Shown here piece after piece: positions 1 to 7,081 of a DNA stretch of 9,787 bases. Below the pieces are notes generated by a model. The model worked only from the letters and a program-made list of their open reading frames with translations, did no database searches and was not told the origin of the DNA. Position numbers and translations under genes: made by a program. The stretch lies in NCBI GenBank assembly GCA_016840025.1, contig JAEOTF010000138.1:1-9787 (forward strand). Direction: 5' to 3'. Each line of letters starts with the position of its first letter. Position 1 is the first letter of the stretch. This DNA is from Candidatus Hodarchaeota archaeon. GTDB taxonomy: Archaea; Asgardarchaeota; Heimdallarchaeia; Hodarchaeales; YT1-039.

Positions 1-111
1 GTTCGGTTGTTCAATAGAAGGTATTTCAAATCTTAGATCGGGCACTTTCTCACTTCTGTCTATCAGATTTACTTTGAGGATCTGTATTTCATAATAGTAC
101 GGAAAATTTAT
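1..111 (-). other. Possible partial open frame at left edge (unassigned)
   Basis: On the minus strand the frame is open from just after a TGA at 112-114 to the window edge, and the 37 readable codons look protein-like (charged and hydrophobic residues alternate, for example EIQILKVNLIDRSEK). No ATG precedes it in frame; a GTG inside it is the only conventional start. It could be the 5' end of a gene running leftwards out of the window, or the remains of one. No family is recognisable, and on this length chance cannot be excluded. Confidence 0.15.
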
Positions 112-193
112 TCAGACATCTCACGTTCTAATTATAACTTCATCAGAGGAAATGTAGAATAATGCACTAGCTATTAAATAAGATTGAATTAAT

Positions 194-250
194 AAAATGA
201 TAATATATTAGTTATGCTTTTCTTTATCAATGTGACTATTAGGAAGAAGG
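194..250 (+). promoter_or_regulatory. TATA-like box and Shine-Dalgarno-like leader of the binding-protein gene
   Basis: An A/T-only stretch reading taatatatta at 201-210, preceded by purine-rich aataaaatga, is a plausible archaeal TATA/BRE pair. Initiation about 25 bases further on would leave a leader of about 25-30 bases. That leader contains a purine run (aggaagaagg, 241-250) 9 bases before the ATG at 260, which could serve as a weak ribosome binding site. This is inferred from spacing and base composition only; AT-rich DNA gives such matches easily. Confidence 0.35.
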
Positions 251-259
251 AACAATCAT

Positions 260-2200
260 ATGACTAACCGAAGCGACATAACAAAAATCCTAGCTGTTTC
301 CTTTCTATTATATTTGGCAATTGGGACTACCACTACTTCATTTATTGTAACAAAAGGGTTAATAACAACTAAAAATGAATTGAGTTTCGATCTCTATACT
401 CTCATTGGTGATGACACAAGTTTTGCAGGAGGAGAAATGATTAAAGAGTATTTGAAAGATATTGGTATAAAAATTGACCATAGTGGGTTATTACCAGCTT
501 CCTTCCGAAGTAAATCAGGCAATCATGGTTATTTTGCATCGAGTTCGGATTATGATAACGGAGTAGCACCAATTAATGAAACACGCTCGTATGATCTAAT
601 TTATTACAGTGAAAGCAGTAACCCGTACAAACCTACCGACATCTTTCAATTATGCCACACTAAGAATGATTATCGAGGCGGTACCAATCTTTGTGGTATC
701 CACAACAGCTCCCTCGATATTTATCTTGATTTTATAGTAAATGGTAGTGCTGATCAGATTCAGTATTTTCTTTATCAACAACAGGCTATTGTAGCAGAGG
801 AAGTTCCATATATTCACATAGCGTATTTGAAAGATGCTATTCCGATACGGAATGGTATGGAGGGATTGGTTTTAACTCCCCACGGAATGCTTTCTGATAA
901 TAATCCATTAAGTATCTGTAATTTTCATAACACGACAAATCTACCTTCAAGTCGAAATGGATTGGAATGGGTGATGCGGTATTTTCGAGGTGTACGAGCT
1001 ACTGATCCTGAGGGATTGTTATATTATGAAGCGATGACCAGTCAAACAATCTTTATTGATCGATTACTTTGGGAATCTCTTGTTATTGTAAACGAAACGG
1101 GGCACATAATCCCTTGGCTTGCAGAATCATATACAATTTCAACCGATCACCTGCAGTACTCCTTTATTCTACGAGATAATATTAAATTCCACGATGGTAC
1201 AATTATGACACCCGAAGATGTCAGATTCTCTTTTAATTACATAAAATCTGAAGAAAATGACGCGCGATATACACCAACATCTTCTATTAAGAACTGTACA
1301 ATTGATGGAAACAAGGTTATTTTTAATTTTGAACATATTGACAATTGGGGGATCTATGCATTCCAAAACCTTATTATTTTACCCAAACACATTTTTGAAA
1401 CCGTACCGTACAATGATCAGACATGGCACGATCTCTCAAATAAAACCACAAAGATTGGCTCTGGTCCATATAAATTCGATGAAGTTGAAGCATCAGATTC
1501 ACCGGGATGGTGGTTATTCGAGAGACACAACGATTATTGGTTCACTGGCGCTAATCCTAACTGTATTACCAGCCTCGAACCAATCTCTTCTGAGGGGGGT
1601 AGTGATCCGACTATTTTCAAATATCCCCGAATGGAACGCTTTATAATCCGTGTAATTCTTGCAACCCATGATACCATTAGAGCTTTTACTAATGGAGCAA
1701 TAGATTTAACCCGTTATACTTCAATCGATGTCAATGAAGGCTTGAAAAATTACCCATCCGAAATCAATATGGTTGTTGCCCCCAGCGTTTGGCGAAGAAT
1801 TCTACTAATCAATAATCGGATAAAGCCATTAAATGACAAATATGTTCGTCAAGCCATAGCTTATGCTATAGACTATGAATCTATAGTAGTAGGAGCTGAA
1901 GGAGGAAATGGAATTGCAGTCTTTAATCAATATTTACCAGTTGCGATCTATGGTACCGCAGGATGGCACAACCCTGCTTCGGATAATTTTAGGTTCAATA
2001 AAATTAAAGCTAATCAACTACTTGATGCCGCTGGTTATTTGGATATCGATAATGATGGTATCCGTGAAGTTCCTGTAGGTTATGAAGATACAACATCCAC
2101 CTTCACCACTAATACTGGATTTATGCTTTTGGAAATTATATTCCTTTGTACTGGAACACTAGTCACCCTTGTTAGTTTACAGAGAAAACGTAGAAGTTAG
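260..2200 (+). CDS. Membrane-anchored SBP_bac_5-type solute-binding protein with circularly permuted domain order
   Basis: This is an extracellular binding protein of the oligopeptide/dipeptide ABC-importer type. Seen: an N-terminal hydrophobic helix (about residues 9-30, no lipobox Cys); a lobe at about 40-215; a linker; a second region at about 250-607; a TTSTFTTNTG linker; and a membrane helix at 620-640 ending QRKRRS. Known family landmarks occur in the wrong order. The first lobe (strand FDLYTLIG, then EMIKEYLKDIGI, the C132/C145 pair, QQQAIVAEEVPYIHI) matches the normal C-terminal part. Residues 250-607 match the normal N-terminal part: LLWESLV, IIPWLAESY, IKFHDGTIMTPEDVRFSF, IGSGPYKF, NDYWF, PLNDKYVRQAIAYAID, QLLDAAG and an acidic DIDNDG loop (595-600). 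In ordinary members that loop runs straight into the FDLYTL-type strand. Both membrane ends are intact, so the protein appears functional. No permease or ATPase gene is adjacent. The specific ligand cannot be read from sequence. Confidence 0.85.
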   Translation: MTNRSDITKILAVSFLLYLAIGTTTTSFIVTKGLITTKNELSFDLYTLIGDDTSFAGGEMIKEYLKDIGIKIDHSGLLPASFRSKSGNHGYFASSSDYDNGVAPINETRSYDLIYYSESSNPYKPTDIFQLCHTKNDYRGGTNLCGIHNSSLDIYLDFIVNGSADQIQYFLYQQQAIVAEEVPYIHIAYLKDAIPIRNGMEGLVLTPHGMLSDNNPLSICNFHNTTNLPSSRNGLEWVMRYFRGVRATDPEGLLYYEAMTSQTIFIDRLLWESLVIVNETGHIIPWLAESYTISTDHLQYSFILRDNIKFHDGTIMTPEDVRFSFNYIKSEENDARYTPTSSIKNCTIDGNKVIFNFEHIDNWGIYAFQNLIILPKHIFETVPYNDQTWHDLSNKTTKIGSGPYKFDEVEASDSPGWWLFERHNDYWFTGANPNCITSLEPISSEGGSDPTIFKYPRMERFIIRVILATHDTIRAFTNGAIDLTRYTSIDVNEGLKNYPSEINMVVAPSVWRRILLINNRIKPLNDKYVRQAIAYAIDYESIVVGAEGGNGIAVFNQYLPVAIYGTAGWHNPASDNFRFNKIKANQLLDAAGYLDIDNDGIREVPVGYEDTTSTFTTNTGFMLLEIIFLCTGTLVTLVSLQRKRRS

Positions 2201-2213
2201 AATGACATTTAAT

Positions 2214-2229
2214 CCCTCTCTTTTTTAAT
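2214..2229 (+). terminator. Poly-T tract after the binding-protein gene
   Basis: A pyrimidine run ending in six Ts (2221-2226) begins 14 bases after the stop codon. Archaeal transcription commonly ends at such T-tracts without a hairpin. No stem is visible here. Confidence 0.35.
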
Positions 2230-2276
2230 ATCTACGGGTAAATCTTTAAAACAAAGTCAGATATAACACTTGATTA

Positions 2277-2393
2277 ATCCTTAGAATTATCCTTAGATCG
2301 ATGTTTTGGAGGTTTCATTGTATCCTTAGATCGATGTTTTGGAGGTTTCATTGTATCCTTAGATCGATGTTTTGGAGGTTTCATTGTATCCTT
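2277..2393 (+). repeat. 33-bp perfect tandem repeat, 3 full copies plus flanking partial copies
   Basis: Full units lie at 2289-2321, 2322-2354 and 2355-2387 and are identical. A further 6 bases of the unit follow at 2388-2393. An isolated copy of the first 9 bases (atccttaga) sits at 2277-2285, three bases before the array. Each unit contains the palindrome atcgat and a purine block ggagg. The unit is 11 codons long, so the array is open in one plus-strand frame (repeating MFWRFHCILRS). That peptide is unlike its surroundings, and the array stands at the head of a decayed gene, so coding use is doubtful. Perfect identity suggests recent expansion by slippage or unequal exchange. Confidence 0.9.
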
Positions 2394-2962
2394 TTCCACA
2401 ATGAATTTAGAAATGGATACTCATCTCATGTCATCAAACAACTAGAAACTTTCTGGCGTACCCGATTTGATACAACTAGTAGTAGTCAGATTGAAAGCAT
2501 CAACTTACGCGAAGGCAGAATTCTTCTTTTGCATATCTTTCTCTTGTAGCTTTAGGTTCACATGTTTTTATGGGATTCTTATATATACAAGAAGAAGGGC
2601 AAAAAGGGTTATGGGACGAAGGTATAGAAGAAATTAATTATTTACTAGCAATAGCACTTGTAATAGTGGTAATTGCAGCTATAATTGGTTATAGAAAAGA
2701 AAAGAATTATTATCTTTACCTCATTTCCAGAGAAATTCCATATATGCGAACCGCTCTTGATACTTACTTTGAACAGCGATGGTTAGCAGAATTTATTGCT
2801 GACTGAATTATCACTAATCTAGGATTAGAAGATATTATTGAGATAGAAAGAATTGTGATGCAAGTAGCCCACGTTACGAAGTCACTTGCTGTTCGAGCTT
2901 ATGCACCGAAAAAGATGATACAACAGATGATACCTGAGATTTCACCTGCAGAGTTGTTTTAA
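2394..2962 (+). pseudogene. Decayed membrane-protein gene (frameshift plus in-frame TGA)
   Basis: Three pieces read as one protein when frames are joined. Piece one (frame of 2301, up to 2549) gives soluble sequence such as QLETFWRTRFDTTSSSQIES. The frame must then change between about 2495 and 2546 (the next frame is closed by TGA at 2492). It continues with a hydrophobic run SFAYLSLVALGSHVFMGFLY, so the ATG at 2570 falls inside a probable membrane helix and is unlikely to be a true start. A second helix follows (NYLLAIALVIVVIAAIIGY, about 2635-2690), then a charged helical tail. A TGA at 2804-2806 interrupts the tail, and the same frame continues for 51 more codons to the TAA at 2960. The family is not recognised. 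Intact alternatives (a 78-residue protein from 2570, or TGA recoded as selenocysteine) are less likely. Confidence 0.5.
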
Positions 2963-2980
2963 GTTTAATATCTTCCTAAT

Positions 2981-3014
2981 GGACATAACTAAGCTTGTGT
3001 CCCTTTTTCTTTTT
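2981..3014 (+). terminator. Hairpin plus T-tract (intrinsic-terminator-like)
   Basis: A short inverted repeat (ggaca at 2981-2985 with tgtcc at 2998-3002, enclosing the palindrome aagctt) is followed directly by an almost pure T stretch (3004-3014). It lies 18 bases after the TAA of the decayed membrane gene and 110 bases before the next start, where a transcript end is expected. The stem is only 5 bp; the T-tract alone could act as an archaeal terminator. Confidence 0.4.
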
Positions 3015-3084
3015 ACTACAACTGGATTCAATTTCCAAAATAAGTATTTATTGCGATAAAGTTAAAATTAAATGAATTTTAATT

Positions 3085-3094
3085 GATATTTTTA
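3085..3094 (+). promoter_or_regulatory. Candidate TATA-like box for the plus-strand glycosyltransferase
   Basis: The A/T-rich sequence gatattttta ends 30 bases before the ATG at 3124. This spacing suits a leaderless or very short-leader archaeal transcript, and only a weak purine run (gggattaaag) precedes the start. The whole upstream stretch is AT-rich, so the exact box is uncertain. Confidence 0.25.
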
Positions 3095-3123
3095 TCTCAA
3101 AATGGATAAATGGGATTAAAGAA

Positions 3124-5064
3124 ATGATAGGAAGTAACACTAATGTTTTTCGTTGGTTAAATCATGGTAAAGGATTAATATCTCTCGTAGTCCTCTCTAT
3201 CATTCTCGTTACTAACATCCTTGTTTTTATGATTTCTGATCCACTCGTAACCATCTTAGTAACAGTTCTATTGTTTTATTTTCTCCCAGGATTTCTGTTT
3301 TATTTATTATTTTATTATTTTGAGAGCTCAGAATTTGAGATCATTCATGTAATTGTGCTCAGTTTGAGCATAGGTGTTGTAATTTCCACCTATTATCTTT
3401 ACCTCTTCAGCTTTTTTTCGATTGAGTTCAATAAGGTAAATCTTGTTCTCTCTTACAGCATCTTAGCGATTATATTAACCGGTTTTGTTCTAGTGAGGTC
3501 TAATGTAGTTTTTAAAGCTAAATGTGATCTGAATAGTCCCGAACTTTTAATTTTAGGGTTAATTCTACTAATAACGATATATTTCCGCTTTGTACATCTA
3601 GGATACTCAGAACTACAAGGGGATGAAGCTGCTGTTACAATTGCATCAATGAATCTAATTGATGGCAGATCTAATGTAATGTTTGAGAGTAAAAAAGGTC
3701 CTACTCAATCATTAGCTCCGATTCCTTTTTATTTAATTAATGGATATAGAACAGAGCTAATAACAAGAGCACCTTTTGCATTTGCAGGAGTTCTTAATGT
3801 CTTTTTGATTTACATCCTTGTTAAATCTATGTTTGATAAAAGAATAGGTTTATCTTCTGCATTACTCTATTCAGTTACTGGATTGAACATTGCATTTGCT
3901 CGTATAGCCCAATACCAATCAATTCTTATTTTAACAATGTTATTGGCAATGGTATATTTTTACGAGTCCTTGAAGAATACTAGTAACATTAAAAAAGAGA
4001 AGAATTTCTTATGGGGCACTTTTTTCTTTGCTTTTGGGCTCTTTACACATTGGGATATCATATTCTTAACTTTCGTAGTTGTATTTATTTGGTACAAGAA
4101 TTTTGGGTTAAGGTATTTCTATTCATATCAGGTCTTCTACAAAGCTCTATTCATGTTCTTGGTTTTTACTCTGATTTTTTACGTGCCTTTTATATTAAAC
4201 CCAAGATTTGAGAATACTATGAGTTATTACGCTTGGAGATCGGGTGTTAACTCACCAAGAACCCATATAGCTTGGTTTGCTATCCTTATATCTTTCTATT
4301 CTTCTTCCTATTTATTGTTCTTTTTGTTGATATTTCCATTCTTTAATTTACTACAAAAGAACTTCACTTTAGAGTTAAAAATCAATATACTTTGGTTTTT
4401 TTCTTATTTTATCCCATTAACATTAATTATGAAATTACCAGGTAGTCATTTTTATCCTCTGCTTCCTTCTTGGATTCCATTATCTTTAATCGGACTAAAT
4501 CAACTTTTTAAAACATTAGTTAAGAAAAATATTAAATTAAAACCTTTTAAAGGTCCGATTTTAATAATACTGACCCTATGTTCAATTATACCCATAATTT
4601 ATTCTCAAATGCTCTTTGTAGATCATAATGTTTTATATACACGAACTTATCCTGAACACAAGAATGATTTCTTTTTTACATTATATGATGAACAACCAGA
4701 GGAATTCAAATTCGGATTCCCGTACAAAGCGGGTTGGAAAGTAGTCGGATACCTTTTCAAATCAGACATACTAAGAGGTAGTTACTGTAGTAATGAGGAA
4801 TATGCGATTACCTATTACTACACTGGTGCTAGACCTCTATGCGGCAATGCTAAATACTTTATTATAGCCAAATATGTGCAAGACGAGCGAGATTTAAATA
4901 AAACCCATGTCGAAATAACTTATGACCTAATGGGCGTCGTTTATGTCCATAACAAACCAATGATAAAAATTTACGATTCAAGCTCTCCGATAGACGATAA
5001 CCATGTTCGATATGACGTAGAGGACTATGAAAAGGAATATGATCATAAATATGGGAAGATTTAA
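3124..5064 (+). CDS. Polytopic PMT/ArnT-family glycosyltransferase with extra N-terminal membrane module
   Basis: This is a membrane glycosyltransferase of the dolichyl-phosphate-mannose/ArnT type (PMT_2-like, GT-C fold), expected to move a sugar from a lipid-phosphate donor to a protein or lipid on the outer face. An N-terminal module of about four helices (about 18-126) contains an L-P-G turn (54-56), as in archaeal DUF1616-like membrane domains. The catalytic part starts near 140: the first outer loop carries the acidic pair D167-E168 (ELQGDE) expected to serve as the catalytic base/metal site. KKGP (190-193) follows, then ARIAQYQS (259-266), more helices, and SHFYPLLPSWIPL (441-453), which resembles the sugar-lipid-facing helix of the family. 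Residues from about 500 to 646 form a soluble, probably extracytoplasmic, C-terminal domain rich in Tyr and acidic residues. The start is the only in-frame ATG near the open-frame beginning. Acceptor and sugar cannot be told from sequence. Confidence 0.8.
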   Translation: MIGSNTNVFRWLNHGKGLISLVVLSIILVTNILVFMISDPLVTILVTVLLFYFLPGFLFYLLFYYFESSEFEIIHVIVLSLSIGVVISTYYLYLFSFFSIEFNKVNLVLSYSILAIILTGFVLVRSNVVFKAKCDLNSPELLILGLILLITIYFRFVHLGYSELQGDEAAVTIASMNLIDGRSNVMFESKKGPTQSLAPIPFYLINGYRTELITRAPFAFAGVLNVFLIYILVKSMFDKRIGLSSALLYSVTGLNIAFARIAQYQSILILTMLLAMVYFYESLKNTSNIKKEKNFLWGTFFFAFGLFTHWDIIFLTFVVVFIWYKNFGLRYFYSYQVFYKALFMFLVFTLIFYVPFILNPRFENTMSYYAWRSGVNSPRTHIAWFAILISFYSSSYLLFFLLIFPFFNLLQKNFTLELKINILWFFSYFIPLTLIMKLPGSHFYPLLPSWIPLSLIGLNQLFKTLVKKNIKLKPFKGPILIILTLCSIIPIIYSQMLFVDHNVLYTRTYPEHKNDFFFTLYDEQPEEFKFGFPYKAGWKVVGYLFKSDILRGSYCSNEEYAITYYYTGARPLCGNAKYFIIAKYVQDERDLNKTHVEITYDLMGVVYVHNKPMIKIYDSSSPIDDNHVRYDVEDYEKEYDHKYGKI

Positions 5065-5067
5065 GGT

Positions 5068-5114
5068 TTTGAATTAGAAGATAGAAAGCATTCCATTTAG
5101 AAGGCTAATTCAAA
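5068..5114. terminator. 10-bp inverted repeat between convergent genes
   Basis: tttgaattag (5068-5077) is exactly complementary to ctaattcaaa (5105-5114), enclosing a 27-base loop. It lies directly after the stop of the plus-strand glycosyltransferase and about 75 bases beyond the stop of the minus-strand one. A bidirectional transcript-end or mRNA 3'-protecting structure is a reasonable guess. The stem is AT-rich and no strong T-run adjoins it, so the function is inferred from position only. Confidence 0.3.
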
Positions 5115-5190
5115 TTACTAATTTCTAACTTCAACACTGTAATTAATCATATTAAGAGAGGAAAAACCATATAGTTTCATTAAAAGGCTA

Positions 5191-6405
5191 TCATTTATTT
5201 GAACTTTGCTTAAAAGTGCGAGAAATCAATACAATGGTAGAAATAAACGTCCAAAAAGTAAAAAAGAGCAAACTAAGGAATATAGAGAAAAATAAATAGT
5301 CTGATAGAGTATATCCCATTTTATTGAAAATACAATTGAAATTCGACAAACGACTCGTAAGATCACCAAAGAAGTATCCAATAAGTACAGTATAGCCATA
5401 TCCCAGGAATAACGGCTCTGGTTGACGAAATTTGTTTTGTACGCCTTTTCCCGCTAAAATTGCTAAAGGTACAGTTAAGGGCAAAGCGATCGGATGATAT
5501 TTTCGATTTATAAAAACATAAAAAAGTAAAAATCCACCTATCAATCCTAAAGATAGATCTTTATCTTTTTTCAAGATTTTTAGACCGCAAAAAAGTACTG
5601 GTGTAATAATTAGAGCATCATTCATTATAAAATAAGCAAATGTAGAAATTTTCCATCTTTTGCGTTCAAAATGAAATAAAAATTGTTCTTCGAAAGCTTC
5701 CCAACAAGTAAACCAAGCGAGAAGTGGATAAAGGAGCCCGCAAAGCCCACTGACAACTAGTATCTGCAAACTATTCTTCCATTCTTTTGTATCAAGATAG
5801 CATCTAATCATTACAGGGAAGAGAAAAAACACGCCAGTTTCTTTTGTGAGAATTGCACATCCAATTGCTGTCCCTGCTAGTAATCTATATCTTGTTTCGC
5901 TCTTGGTAATTAGATACATTGCTAAAATTCCAAAAAAACAAACTGTAGGTTCAAATTGTGCAGTGGAAGCATAAAAAAACATGACTGGATTCATACCATA
6001 CAAAATTGCTGCATATGTACCACTACCAGGATAATAACGATCACCGAGAATCCGTAGTAGAAACATCGCTAATGTAGTAGCAGTGCATGAAACAATTCTC
6101 GCTCCCAAATCTCTTCCAAAAATTAAAGCGGGAATAGCGGCTAAATAGGCAAACAAGGGTGGATGGGCATAGTAGGCACACTTATGCGATTGTTCTCCCC
6201 ATGAAAGGTCTCCTGCAGGATATCCCTTTTTCAATACCCCTTTAATTGCATCTATATGAAACAATGAGTCATCATTAGGAAAATATGGACCACCGAGTAT
6301 CGCCCAAATTATATGAACACTAAAGTATATAATTAAAAAGAGAAGAAATCCATTGTGTATGAAAAATAAGATAAGATTTGACCGTTCTCTTGTCATTAAT
6401 GCCAT
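5191..6405 (-). CDS. PMT_2-type membrane glycosyltransferase
   Basis: This is a polytopic GT-C glycosyltransferase of the ArnT/PMT class, predicted to use a lipid-phosphate-linked sugar on the outer membrane face. One helix at about 12-36 leads into the first outer loop with the acidic pair D45-D46 (YFPNDDSLFHID), the expected catalytic site. It is followed by HPPL (81-84) at the head of the next helix, a motif common in this family. Further landmarks are QFEP (150-153), the LTKET turn (186-190) and RKYHPIALPL (301-310), the positively charged loop before a late helix. About 10 helices are visible, and at 404 residues it lacks the large C-terminal soluble domain of many relatives. Two in-frame ATGs (codons 1 and 4) are possible and neither has a clear ribosome site. 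It converges on the other glycosyltransferase but shares little sequence with it, so they are not recent duplicates. Confidence 0.8.
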   Translation of the reverse strand: MALMTRERSNLILFFIHNGFLLFLIIYFSVHIIWAILGGPYFPNDDSLFHIDAIKGVLKKGYPAGDLSWGEQSHKCAYYAHPPLFAYLAAIPALIFGRDLGARIVSCTATTLAMFLLRILGDRYYPGSGTYAAILYGMNPVMFFYASTAQFEPTVCFFGILAMYLITKSETRYRLLAGTAIGCAILTKETGVFFLFPVMIRCYLDTKEWKNSLQILVVSGLCGLLYPLLAWFTCWEAFEEQFLFHFERKRWKISTFAYFIMNDALIITPVLFCGLKILKKDKDLSLGLIGGFLLFYVFINRKYHPIALPLTVPLAILAGKGVQNKFRQPEPLFLGYGYTVLIGYFFGDLTSRLSNFNCIFNKMGYTLSDYLFFSIFLSLLFFTFWTFISTIVLISRTFKQSSNK

Positions 6406-6639
6406 CCCACTACATTTTAAATAAAAGAGATCTTAACCTTAGTAATGACAGGTTTAACTATTACTATTTATTATTTTCTAATTTAGTTTATGATTCTTTT
6501 TACAATTACCCCTAGTTTTTCCCTTAGTTTAATAAGTAGTAGAATGTCAAGTTATTCTGTCAGAAAGTTATTCTAAATTATTTCATTGTAAGGAAGAAAT
6601 TTGCTGATTTAATTTGGATAGCTTTGAATCTATCAGTTC
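6406..6639. other. Intergenic stretch with no supported gene
   Basis: This AT-rich spacer lies upstream of the minus-strand glycosyltransferase. It holds A/T runs that could include its promoter (for example aaataataaatag read on the minus strand, about 60-70 bases from the start), but no box stands out. No coding-like frame, repeat or stable hairpin was seen. Confidence 0.4.
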
Positions 6640-6870
6640 TCATTCCCTAGAATCATCTCTAATAGTGCTTTCATGTTCAGAAAGTTTGGAAGACAAATTA
6701 AGAGCGTTTTTATAGGCGATTCTTGTATTATACAAATCATTTGCCTTCATAAAACCATCGCCTAAACCATGTAGAGTCCATGCTACCCATCTATGAGGTC
6801 TCCAGTACGTAGTTGAGACAAGTTCCATAATTTCCTGTCGTGTATGATTTTCAACATGATAAGTAATCAT
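6640..6870 (-). CDS. Small TPR-like helical protein, possibly a gene stub
   Basis: A 76-residue open frame whose middle fits one tetratricopeptide repeat. The run AWTLHGLGDGFMKANDLY followed by IAYKNALNL has the Trp, Leu-Gly, aromatic, Ala and Ala-Leu positions of the 34-residue TPR consensus (about residues 30-63). A preceding helix (RQEIMELV) and a charged tail flank it. A single TPR is too short to form the usual superhelix, and no neighbouring gene supplies the rest. The frame continues nine protein-like codons upstream of the ATG (GIKWRDFIK) to a TGA at 6898-6900. This suggests that either another start is used or the gene is the 3' remnant of a longer TPR protein. No Shine-Dalgarno match is obvious. 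Function unknown; a protein-binding role would be the default for TPRs. Confidence 0.45.
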   Translation of the reverse strand: MITYHVENHTRQEIMELVSTTYWRPHRWVAWTLHGLGDGFMKANDLYNTRIAYKNALNLSSKLSEHESTIRDDSRE

Positions 6871-6893
6871 TTTAATGAAATCACGCCATTTAA

Positions 6894-7058
6894 TTCCTCA
6901 CCAATGAGATTGATTTTGAAAAGTTTGCGGATGAAATAACGGAAGCAGTACAAAAAGGAGTGGGGAAATTATACGAATACATTTACTTTAGTAAGGAGTT
7001 AGAGCAATTAGTGGAAACTATGGGGGACGGACACAGCAATTTAAGGCAGCATTTATAA
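6894..7058 (+). pseudogene. Startless coding-like fragment (54 codons)
   Basis: The plus-strand frame between a TAA at 6891 and a TAA at 7056 reads as convincing protein: IDFEKFADEITEAVQKG followed by GKLYEYIYFSKELEQLVE. It is helical and acidic/basic patterned, with codon choice like the neighbours. It has no in-frame ATG near its beginning (the only one is seven residues from the end of VETM...), so it cannot be expressed as it stands. It is best read as a piece of a lost gene. No family recognised. Confidence 0.35.
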
Positions 7059-7081
7059 TTAGTAAGTAATATGATAGTTGA

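Noticed and set aside
1257..1646. A 129-residue plus-strand frame inside the binding-protein gene
   Set aside because: It is a shadow in another frame of a region whose main frame carries clear family motifs. The same applies to the frames at 1169-1366 (-), 4011-4211 (+) and 9187-9390 (+).
2301..2549. An 82-residue open frame starting in the 33-bp repeats
   Set aside because: The first 33 residues are just the translated repeat, and the rest looks like the upstream piece of the frameshifted membrane gene. It is not credible as an independent protein.
2804..2806. TGA as a selenocysteine codon
   Set aside because: The context has no Cys-equivalent redox motif and no SECIS-like hairpin is apparent. 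A second lesion (frameshift) upstream favours decay.
2885..2905. gttcgagctt resembling a tRNA T-arm
   Set aside because: No acceptor or anticodon stems surround it, and it lies in a protein-like frame.
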